Shown here: positions 16,605-25,124 of the stretch, one piece after another
Numbering within the stretch: position 1 is the first letter of the stretch
Layout of the letters: each line of letters starts with the position of its first letter
Origin: Desulfobacterales bacterium
GTDB taxonomy: Bacteria; Desulfobacterota; Desulfobulbia; Desulfobulbales; BM004
Assembly (NCBI GenBank): GCA_021647905.1
Contig: JAKITW010000020.1
Coordinates: forward strand, 1-36,357
Length of the DNA: 36,357 bases
Reading direction: 5' to 3'
Program-made: the position numbers and the translations under genes
The notes under the pieces: model-generated
What the model was told of the DNA's origin: nothing
Seen by the model: the letters and a program-made list of their open reading frames with translations, nothing else
The model's database searches: none

Positions 16605-17909
16605 ATGCGTACTAATATCGTTCATATCGGCGCCGGTGAACTGACCTATGAGATCAGGAACATCGTCGATGTCGGTGAGAAGCTGCAGCAGTTGGGAATC
16701 AAGACCTATTGGGAGAATATCGGCGACCCGGTGGCCAAGGGCGAGGAGATTCCGGACTGGATGAAGGAGATTGTCGCGGAACTGGCCCGGGACAGCGCCA
16801 GCTACGGCTACAGTCCGACCCGGGGAATGCTCGCCACCAGGGAGTTCATCGCCCGGGAGACCAACAAACGCGGCAAGATCCAGATCAAAGCCGATGATAT
16901 TCTTTTTTTCAACGGTCTGGGTGACGCGATCAGCAAGATCTTCGGCATGCTCAAGCGGACCGCCCGGGTGGTGGTCCCCACCCCCAGCTATACCACCCAT
17001 TCCTCGGCCGAGGCGGCCCATGCCGCTGACCGGCCGGTGACCTACCGGCTGGATCCCGGCAATTACTGGTACCCGGATCTGGACGACCTGGAGAAACGGA
17101 TCAAGTACAACCCGGCGGTGGCCGGGATCCTGATCATCAATCCGGACAACCCCACCGGCGCGGTCTATCCAGAGGAGATCCTGCGCGGGATGGTGGAACT
17201 GGCCCGGCGCTACGACCTGTTCGTGGTCTGTGACGAGATCTACCACAACATCATCTATAACGGCCACCAGACCGTGCCCATGTCCGATATCGTCGGCAAG
17301 GTGCCGGCCATTGTCATGCGCGGTATTTCCAAGGAGATGCCCTGGCCCGGTTCCCGCTGCGGCTGGATCGAGGTCTATAACGGCCACCAGGATCCGATGT
17401 TCGAGCAGTATATCCAGTCGATCCTGAACGCCAAGATGCTGGAGGTCTGTTCCACCACCCTGCCGCAACTGGTCATGCCCAGGGTGGTCTCCCACCCCGA
17501 GTATCAGGGTCATCTCGACAACCGGATCAGGCGTTACGAGCGGTACTCCAATGTTGCCCACGACATATTGAGCAAGGTGGACGGACTGCTGGTCAACCGG
17601 CCCAACGGCGCCTTTTACATGAGCGTGGTTTTTGCCGAGGGGCGGCTCAGCCATCAACAGGCCCTGGCCATAGATAATGACGAGGTCCGTTGCCACGTGG
17701 AGTCACTGGTGAACCAGCCCGGGGTTTCCCTGGACAAGCGGTTTGTTTATTACCTGCTCGGCGCCACCGGGGTCTGCGTGGTGCCGCTCTCTTCATTTGC
17801 CACTGAACTACAGGGGTTTCGGATGACGCTGCTGGAGCGGGACGAGGTCCGGTTCGAGCGGATCTGCCGGAATATTGCCCAGGCCATTGAGCAGTACCTG
17901 GCCAGTTGA
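16605..17909 (+). CDS. PLP-dependent aminotransferase, class I/II (AlaA/AspC-like fold)
   Basis: The 434-residue protein is a fold-type I aminotransferase. It has the phosphate-binding region FNGLGDAISKIF, the substrate/cofactor asparagine in IINPDNPTGAVY, VVCDEIYHNI and the Schiff-base lysine in MRGISKEMPWPGSRCGW. The opening residues and SYGYSPTRGMLATREFIA resemble alanine/aspartate-type transaminases of Desulfobacterota. The exact amino donor cannot be told. I start at ATG 16605, ten bases after AAGGAG (16589-16594). The upstream TTG at 16596 is too close to that site. It stands alone between the regulator and grpE and ends in a clear terminator. Confidence 0.85.
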   Translation: MRTNIVHIGAGELTYEIRNIVDVGEKLQQLGIKTYWENIGDPVAKGEEIPDWMKEIVAELARDSASYGYSPTRGMLATREFIARETNKRGKIQIKADDILFFNGLGDAISKIFGMLKRTARVVVPTPSYTTHSSAEAAHAADRPVTYRLDPGNYWYPDLDDLEKRIKYNPAVAGILIINPDNPTGAVYPEEILRGMVELARRYDLFVVCDEIYHNIIYNGHQTVPMSDIVGKVPAIVMRGISKEMPWPGSRCGWIEVYNGHQDPMFEQYIQSILNAKMLEVCSTTLPQLVMPRVVSHPEYQGHLDNRIRRYERYSNVAHDILSKVDGLLVNRPNGAFYMSVVFAEGRLSHQQALAIDNDEVRCHVESLVNQPGVSLDKRFVYYLLGATGVCVVPLSSFATELQGFRMTLLERDEVRFERICRNIAQAIEQYLAS

Positions 17910-17930
17910 TCACGGTTTTTTTGTTACGGC

Positions 17931-17968
17931 AAGACCTCCCCGTCCCTTGGCGGTGGAGGTCTTTTTTT
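17931..17968 (+). terminator. Intrinsic terminator after the aminotransferase gene
   Basis: The stem AAGACCTCC/GGAGGTCTT, extended by CCG/CGG, is followed by seven Ts. Confidence 0.88.
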
Positions 17969-17982
17969 GTGTTCAGGCCTTC

Positions 17983-18011
17983 TTGACAAGGCTGGTAGGC
18001 ATACTTATTGT
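17983..18011 (+). promoter_or_regulatory. Promoter of grpE
   Basis: TTGACA (17983-17988), a 17-bp spacer and TATTGT (18006-18011) lie here. The block ATACTTATTGT at 18001-18011 recurs exactly, with the same spacing to a CTkGACw box, upstream of ftsH. Confidence 0.6.
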
Positions 18012-18136
18012 TGCACACAAATTGCCGATGCAATCAGTAAGTAAGTTCAAAACTTCTTGCGATAATTTTCAGCTACATGTCAGCAGTCGGTAGCGGTCCC
18101 GTGTTGGGGCGGGTCTGCCGGCGGAAAGGGGGACCG

Positions 18137-18706
18137 GTGACCAGGAAGCACAAGCACCAGCAGAAGCAGCAGCAGCAGCAGCAGGAAGAGGCTCCGGAAC
18201 GGGAAGAGGAAGCGCGGAGCGAGGATGCGGCCGCTGAACTGGCCGAGGTCCGGCAGCAGCTTGCGCAGGCCAACGACCAGTTGCTGCGGCTGGCAGCCGA
18301 GTTTGACAACACCAAGAAACGGCTGCAGCGTGAGCGGGAGGTCTCGCTCAAGTATGCCGAGGAAAATCTCCTGCGGGAGATTCTGCCCGGGCTTGATAAT
18401 CTGGAGCGGGCCATGGAACAGGCCCGGGAATCCAAGGAGGTGGAGACGCTCCTTGAGGGCCTGGAGATGACCCGCCAGGGGCTGCTTGCCACCCTGGAGA
18501 AGTTCGGGGTCAAACAGTTGCAAAGTATTGGAGAACCCTTTGATCCCAACCTGCACGAGGCCCTGACCATGGAGGCCAGCAACGAGGTTGCGGCCAACCA
18601 TGTGATCACCGAATTCGTCCGGGGCTATACCTATAAGGACCGGCTGCTGCGGCCCGCCAAGGTGGCCGTGTCCAGCGGCGAGGACGCTGGTGAAGACGAT
18701 GAGTAA
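18137..18706 (+). CDS. grpE: Nucleotide exchange factor GrpE
   Basis: GrpE releases ADP from DnaK in the chaperone cycle. The 189-residue protein has a charged, Q-rich N-terminus, a long coiled coil (about residues 40-100, including RLAAEFDNTKKRLQRE) and the beta-wing domain ending VAANHVITEFVRGYTYKDRLLRPAKVAV. I chose GTG 18137, which follows AAAGGGGGA at proper spacing. The frame runs back to ATG 18077 with no ribosome binding site and untypical residues. The N-terminus holds a pure run of six CAG codons (18167-18184) giving six glutamines. dnaK follows after 188 bp with its own promoter-like sequence. Confidence 0.93.
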   Translation: MTRKHKHQQKQQQQQQEEAPEREEEARSEDAAAELAEVRQQLAQANDQLLRLAAEFDNTKKRLQREREVSLKYAEENLLREILPGLDNLERAMEQARESKEVETLLEGLEMTRQGLLATLEKFGVKQLQSIGEPFDPNLHEALTMEASNEVAANHVITEFVRGYTYKDRLLRPAKVAVSSGEDAGEDDE

Positions 18707-18716
18707 AATCAATCCC

Positions 18717-18744
18717 TTGACTTTCCCGGGATCATGACCATTGT
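18717..18744 (+). promoter_or_regulatory. Candidate promoter of dnaK
   Basis: CTTGACT (-35 part at 18717-18722), a 16-bp spacer and CATTGT (18739-18744) resemble the grpE and ftsH promoters. About 150 bases of leader precede the dnaK start. Confidence 0.45.
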
Positions 18745-18894
18745 CTAGAACAGAAACAATCCCGGCTACTTCTAGCGCCCGCCGGGTTGCGGTAAAACAA
18801 TTTTTAAAATTTGATTCTGGATCACGGACGACATCACCGCTTGGAATGGTCCGTGGTTCCAAGAAAGCTTTGTCGAGCAAAAGGAGATAAGAAA

Positions 18895-20811
18895 ATGGGT
18901 AAAATAATCGGGATTGATCTGGGCACCACCAACTCATGTGTGGCGGTTATGGAGGGCGGTGATCCCAAGGTCATCGCCAACATGGAAGGAAATCGGACCA
19001 CCCCCTCGGTGGTGGCGTTTTCCGATAACGGGGAGCGGCTGGTCGGCCAGGTGGCCAAGCGGCAGGCGGTTACCAACCCGGTCAGAACCCTGTATGCGAT
19101 CAAGCGGCTGATCGGGCGGAAGTTCACCGATCAGGAGGTTACCAAGTCCATCCAGGTCAGCCCGTTCAAGATCGTCAAGGGCAAGAACGGCGAGGCCGCG
19201 GTGGAGGTGGACGGCAAGGTCTATACCCCGGCCGAGATCTCGGCCATGGTGCTCACCAAGATGAAGCAGACCGCTGAGGAGTACCTGGGCGAGACGGTCA
19301 CCGATGCGGTGGTCACCGTGCCCGCCTATTTCAATGACAGCCAGCGTCAGGCCACCAAGGACGCCGGCCGGATCGCCGGGCTCAACGTGCAGCGGATCAT
19401 CAACGAGCCAACCGCCGCCTCCCTGGCCTACGGCCTGGACAAAAAGGGCGAGGAGCGGATCGCGGTCTTTGACCTGGGCGGCGGCACCTTTGATATCTCC
19501 ATTCTGGAGATCGGCGACGGCGTGTTCGAGGTCAAGTCCACCAACGGCGATACCTTTCTGGGCGGCGAAGACTTTGATATGCGGGTGGTCAACTGGCTGG
19601 CCGACGAGTTCAAACGGGAGCAGGGCATTGACCTGCGTAGCGACAAGATGGCCCTGCAACGGTTGAAGGAAGAGGGTGAAAAGGCCAAGATGGAACTGTC
19701 CACCACCATGGAGACCACTATCAACCTGCCCTTTATCACTGCTGACGCCTCCGGTCCCAAGCATCTGAACATCAAGCTGACCCGGGCCAAGTTCGAGAGC
19801 CTGGTCGCTGATCTGATTGATCGCACCGAGGGCCCCTGCCTGACCGCCCTGAAGGATGCCGGCGTCTCGCCCGGCGATATCGACGAGGTTATCCTGGTGG
19901 GCGGCATGACCAGGATGCCCAAGGTTCAGGAAAAGGTGAAGCAGATATTCGGCAAGGACCCGCACAAGGGGGTCAACCCGGACGAGGTGGTGGCCATCGG
20001 CGCCGCCATCCAGGGCGGGGTGCTGCGCGGCGATGTCAAGGATGTTCTGCTCCTCGACGTTACCCCGCTTTCCTTGGGGATCGAGACCCTGGGCGGGGTG
20101 TTCACCAAGTTGATCGAAAAGAATACCACCGTGCCCACCAAGAAGAGTCAGATCTTTTCCACTGCCGCGGATAACCAGCCGGCGGTTTCGATTCTGGTTC
20201 TCCAGGGTGAGCGGGAGATGGCCGCCTATAACAAGACCATCGGCCGTTTCGAGCTGACCGATATCCCGCCGGCCCCGCGCGGGGTGCCCCAGATCGAGGT
20301 AACCTTTGATCTTGACGCCAACGGCATTCTCCACGTCTCAGCCAAGGATATGGGCAGCGGCAAGGAGCAGTCGATCAAGATCACCGCCTCCAGCGGCCTG
20401 TCCGAGGCGGAGATCAAGAAGATGCAGCAGGATGCCGAACTGCATGCCGAAGAGGACAGGAAGCGCAAGGAACTGGTCGAGGCCAAGAACCAGGCCGATT
20501 CCCTGATCTATGCCACCGAGAAAAGCCTCAAGGATCTGGGCGGCAAGGTTGATGCCGGAACCAAGGGCAATGTAGAGAGCGAGATCGCCTCCCTGAAGAA
20601 GGTGATCGAGGGTGACGATATCGAGGCCATCAAGAAAGGCACCGAGAGTCTGACCCAGGCCTCCCACAAGCTGGCCGAGATGATGTACTCCCAGGCCACG
20701 GCCGAACCGCCCGGCGCGGATGCGGGTGGCGCGGCCGGCGGCGAGGCCGGGGCCGGCAACGACAAGAAGGACGACGATGTGGTTGATGCCGACTTCGAGG
20801 AAGTGAAGTAA
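18895..20811 (+). CDS. dnaK: Molecular chaperone DnaK (Hsp70)
   Basis: The 638-residue protein is a full-length Hsp70. The ATPase domain opens [20 protein letters not shown] and includes [38 protein letters not shown] and [20 protein letters not shown]. Then come the linker [17 protein letters not shown], the substrate-binding beta domain, the lid helices and the C-terminal EEVxD-like end [12 protein letters not shown]. It binds unfolded segments in an ATP-driven cycle with GrpE (upstream) and DnaJ (not in the window). AAGGAG at 18881-18886 precedes ATG 18895, and that start gives the usual length. A G/A-rich heptad array begins two bases after the stop. Confidence 0.98.
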   Translation: MGKIIGIDLGTTNSCVAVMEGGDPKVIANMEGNRTTPSVVAFSDNGERLVGQVAKRQAVTNPVRTLYAIKRLIGRKFTDQEVTKSIQVSPFKIVKGKNGEAAVEVDGKVYTPAEISAMVLTKMKQTAEEYLGETVTDAVVTVPAYFNDSQRQATKDAGRIAGLNVQRIINEPTAASLAYGLDKKGEERIAVFDLGGGTFDISILEIGDGVFEVKSTNGDTFLGGEDFDMRVVNWLADEFKREQGIDLRSDKMALQRLKEEGEKAKMELSTTMETTINLPFITADASGPKHLNIKLTRAKFESLVADLIDRTEGPCLTALKDAGVSPGDIDEVILVGGMTRMPKVQEKVKQIFGKDPHKGVNPDEVVAIGAAIQGGVLRGDVKDVLLLDVTPLSLGIETLGGVFTKLIEKNTTVPTKKSQIFSTAADNQPAVSILVLQGEREMAAYNKTIGRFELTDIPPAPRGVPQIEVTFDLDANGILHVSAKDMGSGKEQSIKITASSGLSEAEIKKMQQDAELHAEEDRKRKELVEAKNQADSLIYATEKSLKDLGGKVDAGTKGNVESEIASLKKVIEGDDIEAIKKGTESLTQASHKLAEMMYSQATAEPPGADAGGAAGGEAGAGNDKKDDDVVDADFEEVK

Positions 20812-20812
20812 C

Positions 20813-20873
20813 GAGGACAGAGGACAGAGGACAGTAAAGAAAGGGTGCGGGGGACAGGGTGCAGGGGGCAGGG
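20813..20873. repeat. Heptad arrays after dnaK (GAGGACA and GGGKGCA types)
   Basis: Three GAGGACA units (20813-20833) are followed, after a short gap, by GGGTGCG, GGGGACA, GGGTGCA and GGGGGCA (from about 20843). All are 7 bp long but change in sequence. Confidence 0.75.
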
Positions 20874-20964
20874 AACTGCTGTACTGACAGTGGGAACGGC
20901 AACGGCTAAAAGGCTCGCGGGACGCGAATCACAGGTTCATAGGTCCCATAGGTCCTATCAGTTT

Positions 20965-21006
20965 CCGACCCCTGACTTCCGACCTCTGACCTCTGGTTTC
21001 TGAATC
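20965..21006. repeat. Heptad array of CYGACYY type before the dnaK terminator
   Basis: Six in-phase units run CCGACCC, CTGACTT, CCGACCT, CTGACCT, CTGGTTT, CTGAATC. The first bases just upstream also contain CATAGGTCC twice. Confidence 0.65.
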
Positions 21007-21010
21007 CCTG

Positions 21011-21056
21011 AAAAGGGGAGTGCGGAAAAAGGTTGCCCGCACTCCCCTTTTTTTTT
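21011..21056 (+). terminator. Intrinsic terminator downstream of dnaK
   Basis: A 15-bp perfect stem AAAAGGGGAGTGCGG / CCGCACTCCCCTTTT is followed by a run of Ts. It lies about 200 bp after dnaK, beyond the heptad arrays, and just before trpS. Confidence 0.88.
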
Positions 21057-21102
21057 AACATCCCGGCTTTGACAGAACTTTTTGCAAAACAAGGTGGGAC
21101 AT

Positions 21103-22068
21103 ATGAGAATCCTTTCGGGAATCCAGCCCTCGGGTCAACTCCATATCGGCAACTACTTCGGGATGATGCAGCCGATGATCCGCAACATGGAACGCGGCGA
21201 GCTGTACGTGTTCGTGGTCAACCTCCATGCCCTGACCTCGGTCCATGACCGGGACCGGCTGGCCCGGGGGACTCTGGAGGCGGCGGCGGATTTCATCGCC
21301 CTGGGGCTGGACCCGGAGCGCTGCATCTTCTGGGTCCAGGGCGATCTGCCCGAGGTGACCGAACTGACCTGGATACTCTCGACCCTGACCTCCATGGGGC
21401 TCCTGGAGCGCTGCCATTCCTATAAGGACAAGATCGCCAAGGGCATTGCCCCCAGCCACGGCCTGTTCTCCTACCCGGTGTTGATGGCCGCTGATATTCT
21501 CCTTTTTCAAGCGGAGCTGGTGCCGGTGGGCAAGGACCAGAAACAGCATCTTGAGGTGGCCCGGGACATTGCCCAGCGTTTCAACAATATCTTTGGCAAG
21601 ACCTTTGTGCTGCCCGAGCCGGCCATTGCCGAGGAGTCGGCCACCGTGCCGGGCCTGGACGGCCAGAAGATGTCCAAGTCCTACGGCAACACCATCCCCA
21701 TCTTTTCCACGGAAAAGGAATTGAAGAAAAAGGTGATGTCCATTATCACCGATGCTTCGCCGGTGGAGGCGGTCAAGGACCCGGACAGCTGCAACCTGTT
21801 CAAGATCTTTTCGCTGTTCGCCCCGGCCGGCCGGCTGGCCGAGGTCCGGAAACTCTATGTCCAGGGCGGCGCTGCCTACGGCTATATCAAGCTGGAACTG
21901 GTCGACCTGATCCGGGACTATTTCCAGGAGGCCCGGCAAAAGCGGGACCAGCTCCTCAAGGATCCGGGGTATCTGAAAGAGGTGCTGCGCCAGGGGGCGG
22001 ACAAGGCCCGGGAAAAAGCGCTTCCCACCCTGGAACTGGTGCGGGACAAAGTCGGGCTGCGCTATTGA
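21103..22068 (+). CDS. trpS: Tryptophanyl-tRNA synthetase
   Basis: This class Ic synthetase joins tryptophan to tRNA-Trp. The 321-residue protein starts MRILSGIQPSGQLHIGNYFG with the HIGN signature (residues 14-17). It has the tryptophan-pocket segments around SYPVLMAADILLF and VGKDQKQHLEVARDIA, and the KMSKS loop in LDGQKMSKSYGN. I chose ATG 21103, preceded by AAGGTGGG. A TTG at 21082 extends the frame without support. The length is normal for a bacterial enzyme of the short type. The gene is flanked by the dnaK terminator upstream and an ACCTGAC repeat patch downstream. Confidence 0.96.
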   Translation: MRILSGIQPSGQLHIGNYFGMMQPMIRNMERGELYVFVVNLHALTSVHDRDRLARGTLEAAADFIALGLDPERCIFWVQGDLPEVTELTWILSTLTSMGLLERCHSYKDKIAKGIAPSHGLFSYPVLMAADILLFQAELVPVGKDQKQHLEVARDIAQRFNNIFGKTFVLPEPAIAEESATVPGLDGQKMSKSYGNTIPIFSTEKELKKKVMSIITDASPVEAVKDPDSCNLFKIFSLFAPAGRLAEVRKLYVQGGAAYGYIKLELVDLIRDYFQEARQKRDQLLKDPGYLKEVLRQGADKAREKALPTLELVRDKVGLRY

Positions 22069-22084
22069 TTTAGAGGAGAGGTTT

Positions 22085-22153
22085 CAGGTGTCAGAAAAAA
22101 ACCAACATCGCCGACCAGAGTCAGGAGGTTAACCTGACACCTGACACCTAAAG
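22085..22153. repeat. ACCTGAC heptads and hairpins after trpS
   Basis: CAGGTGTCAG at 22085-22094 is complementary to the ACCTGAC, ACCTGAC, ACCTAAA run at 22132-22152. GTCAGG/CCTGAC pair locally at 22120-22138. The patch might act as a loose transcription end for trpS, but it has no T-run. Confidence 0.4.
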
Positions 22154-22187
22154 TACGCTTAAGTCGGATGAACCAAAAAAAAGTCGG

Positions 22188-23144
22188 CTAGATGTCGACC
22201 AGCTCCACCTCGAAGACCAGGGTGGCGTTGGCCGGTATCGCGCCGGGTACGCCTCGTTCGCCATAGGCCAGTTGCGGCGGGACGATCAAGGTTCTCTTCT
22301 CTCCTTTTTTCATGTCGAGCAGGGCCTCGTCCCAACCCGGGATCACCCGGCCCACCCCCACCTCAAACTTCAGCGGTTGACCGCGGTCAACCGAGCTGTC
22401 GAACTTCTGTCCGTTCATCAGGGTGCCGGTGTAGTGGGCCGAGATGGTGGCCCCGGACCGGGGTTTGTCGCCGCTGCCCTCTTGGAGCACCACGTACCGT
22501 AAGCCCGAGGGGGTGGTTATCGCATTGGGCCATTTTTCCTTGATCAGCGCCTCTTGTTCTTCCTGCCGAGCCCTGATTTTTTCCTCTTCCCGGCCGGCCA
22601 TTCCCGCCAGCAGCGCCTCAAAAGCGGCCTGATCGGCTTTAAATGCCCTGGCCCCGGTGCCGACCCGGATTATTTCAACCGTCTTGATGGTGTCGCCCTG
22701 GCGGATGGCGTCAACCACCTCCTGGCCGTCGGTTACCCGGCCGAAGACCGTGTGCTTGCCGTCCAGCCAGGGAGTAGGGACATGGGTGATAAAGAACTGG
22801 CTGCCGTTGGTGCCGGGCCCGGCATTGGCCATGGACAGGATGCCGGGGCGGTCATGTTTCAGGCTGGAATCGATCTCATCGGCAAAGGTGTAGCCGGGGC
22901 CGCCGGTGCCGGTTCCCTGCGGGCAACCGCCCTGGACCATGAAATCAGGGAGGACCCGGTGAAAGGTGAGTCCGTCATAGTAGCGCACCCGGCCGCGCTG
23001 GGAATCCTTGGTCCCCTCGGCCAGGCCGACGAAGTTGGCCACGGTGAGCGGTGTTTTTTCAAACTCCAGGGAAAGGATGATCTCTCCCCGGCTGGTTGTG
23101 ATTCTGGCATAAAGTCCATCTGTCAGAGAGTCTGTTGCAGGCAT
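22188..23144 (-). CDS. Dual-family peptidyl-prolyl isomerase: cyclophilin fused to FKBP
   Basis: The 318-residue protein carries two unrelated prolyl isomerase domains. Residues about 10-165 are a cyclophilin with [13 protein letters not shown] (R63 in the active site), [17 protein letters not shown] and W126. Residues about 205-318 are an FKBP with Y238, [29 protein letters not shown] and Y294. A charged helical linker (about 170-205, [18 protein letters not shown]) joins them. No signal peptide is present, so it should be cytoplasmic and help protein folding. AAAGGAGA precedes ATG 23144. The upstream extension to 23309 lacks a ribosome binding site and looks spurious. All checked active-site residues of both domains are present. 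Confidence 0.9.
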   Translation of the reverse strand: MPATDSLTDGLYARITTSRGEIILSLEFEKTPLTVANFVGLAEGTKDSQRGRVRYYDGLTFHRVLPDFMVQGGCPQGTGTGGPGYTFADEIDSSLKHDRPGILSMANAGPGTNGSQFFITHVPTPWLDGKHTVFGRVTDGQEVVDAIRQGDTIKTVEIIRVGTGARAFKADQAAFEALLAGMAGREEEKIRARQEEQEALIKEKWPNAITTPSGLRYVVLQEGSGDKPRSGATISAHYTGTLMNGQKFDSSVDRGQPLKFEVGVGRVIPGWDEALLDMKKGEKRTLIVPPQLAYGERGVPGAIPANATLVFEVELVDI

Positions 23145-23527
23145 GTTATCTCCTTTTTCGTGAGTAAATTGTAAGCGCCCCGCAGTAACCAGACGGGGGT
23201 GCCGCCATTTTTTCCGGGTACTCGTTGCGTCTCTGGCAGCGGCCGGTTTCAACATTGAGCGGTCTCGGCATAAAGCAGACAGTTTACGCTTTTTTCCAGT
23301 GATCCGCAAGCCGTTTCAACCTTTCGGCACTGCCCGCTCTTTCTGGAAAAATCAAGGTTGCGGCCTGGTTGCTATCTGATTATCTATTGACGAATCGGCG
23401 GATTCCGGTTTAAATTAATCGTTTTTTTCTTGGCAATAACGGCGGGCTGAACAGTTGCGGATCATTCTGCCCGGATCGGCGATAAAACAAACGAACAGGG
23501 CGGGACCCGGAAGATTTTCCGCCAATG
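23145..23527. other. Divergent intergenic region
   Basis: No gene is supported between the isomerase and the 106-bp repeat. The plus-strand sequence TTGACG (23387-23392), 17 bp, TTAAAT (23410-23415) is a plausible promoter for waaA; its spacer contains GAATC/GATTC. Nothing else stands out. Confidence 0.4.
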
Positions 23528-23633
23528 TTGATGAACTCGTAACAACCCGAAAGGTTTCAAATGCCACCCAATAAAATCAACAAGTTACAAGACGAATCAC
23601 GTCCGTCGAGCGGGTTGTTGCGAGACCGACAAT
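23528..23633 (-). repeat. Family-2 106-bp MITE-like repeat, copy 2
   Basis: This is an inverted, nearly identical copy of 1760-1865. It starts TTGATGAACTCGTAACAACC and ends just at the first possible start codon of waaA, so it forms part of that gene's leader. Confidence 0.9.
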
Positions 23634-25047
23634 GTTACCGGGTCATGAAAAAGGTGCTTTAAGCGCGGGCATCGTGAGGGAAAATGATTTTCTGCGGAGC
23701 CGACAACACTTGATTTATGGATGCTACCAGCTTTTAAGCTGGCTTTTTTTTAGTATCAGTTTGCCGTTCTTTCTCATTTACAGCATCATTTCCGGTCACC
23801 ACCGGCAGGGCCTGGCCCAACGGCTCGGAATGGTGTCCGGAATCGGGACGCCGGATGTCGACTCGGTGCGGATCTGGCTGCACGCCGCCTCGGTGGGCGA
23901 GGTGCAACCGGCCCGGGCCCTGATCATGGAGCTTGAAAAAATGTTCCCTGACGCGGCCTTTATTCTCTCGGTGATGACCGCCCAGGGAATGGCGGTGGCC
24001 CGCAGGCAACTGGGTAACCGGGTCCGGTGCATCTACGCCCCGCTTGATTTGCCCGGGATCGTCGGCCGGGTGGCGGCAAGGATCCGGCCTGATGTCTATA
24101 TCTGCCTGGAGACCGAGCTGTGGCCCAATATTCTCAGACGGCTGCGCCGGAACGGCACCAGGTTGCTGCTCCTGAACGGCCGGCTGTCCCAGCGGTCTTT
24201 CCGCCGTTACCAGCGGGTGGGCCGGTTCATGAAGCAGGTGCTGGCCAACTTTTCGGCCATTGCGGTGATCAGCGACCAGGACGGGCAGCGGTTTATCGAC
24301 CTTGGCGCGGAACCGGGCCGGGTAACCGTGGCCGGCAATGCCAAGTATGACCTGGCCACAACCACCTTTTCCCCGGCAACCGCGGCCGTCTACCGGAGCC
24401 GGCTCGGCATTGGCGAGGGTACTCCCCTGCTGGTGGCCGGCAGCACCCATACCGGCGAGGAGGAGATGTTGCTGCCGGTGTATCGGGATCTTAAAAAAGA
24501 TGCCCGGTTGCGGGATCTGGTCCTGGTACTGGCGCCGCGCCATCTCCGGCGGTTGCCTGAAATCGAAATGCTGCTGCGGGAGCGCGGGATTGCCTTTGAG
24601 AAGTTGAGTTGGATCGAGGAACATGGCCGGAGCCGGGACGTGGTCCTGGTCGACGGGGTCGGCGACCTGGCCGGTCTCTACTCGGTGGCAACCTATGTGT
24701 TCTGCGGCGGCAGTCTGGTGGAGCGCGGCGGGCATAACATCATGGAGGCGGCTGTTTACGGTAAACCGGTTTTTTACGGGCCCCACATGAATGATTTTGC
24801 CGATGCAGTGCAACTGCTGGAATCGGTCCGGGCCGGCTTGCCGATCCGCGAGGCCCGGGAGATGACCGCGGCGATCATCCGTTTTCTGGATCACCAGGAG
24901 GAATACCGGGCCGCCGGGGTGCGGGCCGGGGAGATCGCCATGGCCCAGCAGGGTTCGGCCCGGCGGCAGGCCATGCTGGTCAAGGAGTTGCTGGACAGTT
25001 CAGAGGACAGAAGACAGATGACGGTTGGAAAGGCAAGGCAGAATTAA
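23632..25047 (+). CDS. waaA: 3-deoxy-D-manno-octulosonic acid (Kdo) transferase
   Basis: WaaA adds Kdo to lipid A precursor at the inner membrane, using CMP-Kdo. The protein (up to 471 residues) has an N-terminal membrane anchor (LLSWLFFSISLPFFLIY) and then two Rossmann domains of the GT-B type. Family segments are IWLHAASVGEVQPARALI with the catalytic glutamate, PLDLPGIVGRV, CLETELWPNILRRL, LLNGRLSQRSFRRY, AGSTHTGEEEMLL and GGSLVERGGHNIMEAAVYGKPV. The start is uncertain: ATG 23632 abuts the 106-bp repeat and has poor context, GTG 23674 is possible, and a TTG near 23710 gives the family-like LIYGCYQLLSW. The last 17 residues come from a heptad array, so the native end was probably near VKELLDS. 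Confidence 0.93.
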   Translation: MLPGHEKGALSAGIVRENDFLRSRQHLIYGCYQLLSWLFFSISLPFFLIYSIISGHHRQGLAQRLGMVSGIGTPDVDSVRIWLHAASVGEVQPARALIMELEKMFPDAAFILSVMTAQGMAVARRQLGNRVRCIYAPLDLPGIVGRVAARIRPDVYICLETELWPNILRRLRRNGTRLLLLNGRLSQRSFRRYQRVGRFMKQVLANFSAIAVISDQDGQRFIDLGAEPGRVTVAGNAKYDLATTTFSPATAAVYRSRLGIGEGTPLLVAGSTHTGEEEMLLPVYRDLKKDARLRDLVLVLAPRHLRRLPEIEMLLRERGIAFEKLSWIEEHGRSRDVVLVDGVGDLAGLYSVATYVFCGGSLVERGGHNIMEAAVYGKPVFYGPHMNDFADAVQLLESVRAGLPIREAREMTAAIIRFLDHQEEYRAAGVRAGEIAMAQQGSARRQAMLVKELLDSSEDRRQMTVGKARQN

Positions 25048-25100
25048 AAATGTAGAATGTAGAATTTAAAAAACCGTGAACCGCTGAACCGTGAACCTGG
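25003..25100. repeat. Heptad arrays at the end of waaA and before carA
   Basis: AGAGGAC, AGAAGAC, AGATGAC (25003-25023) lie inside the waaA frame. TGTAGAA occurs twice at 25051-25064. GTGAACC-type units (CGTGAAC, CGCTGAAC, CGTGAAC, CTGGAAC) occupy about 25074-25102. Confidence 0.6.
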
Positions 25101-25124
25101 AACCGCAACAGTAGGACATTATAT

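Noticed and set aside
22085-22153. CRISPR-like short repeats after trpS and elsewhere
   Set aside because: The units are contiguous 7-bp repeats without unique spacers, and no cas gene is present.
23145-23309. N-terminal extension of the cyclophilin-FKBP protein
   Set aside because: A good AAAGGAGA site precedes ATG 23144, and the extension shows no domain or signal peptide.
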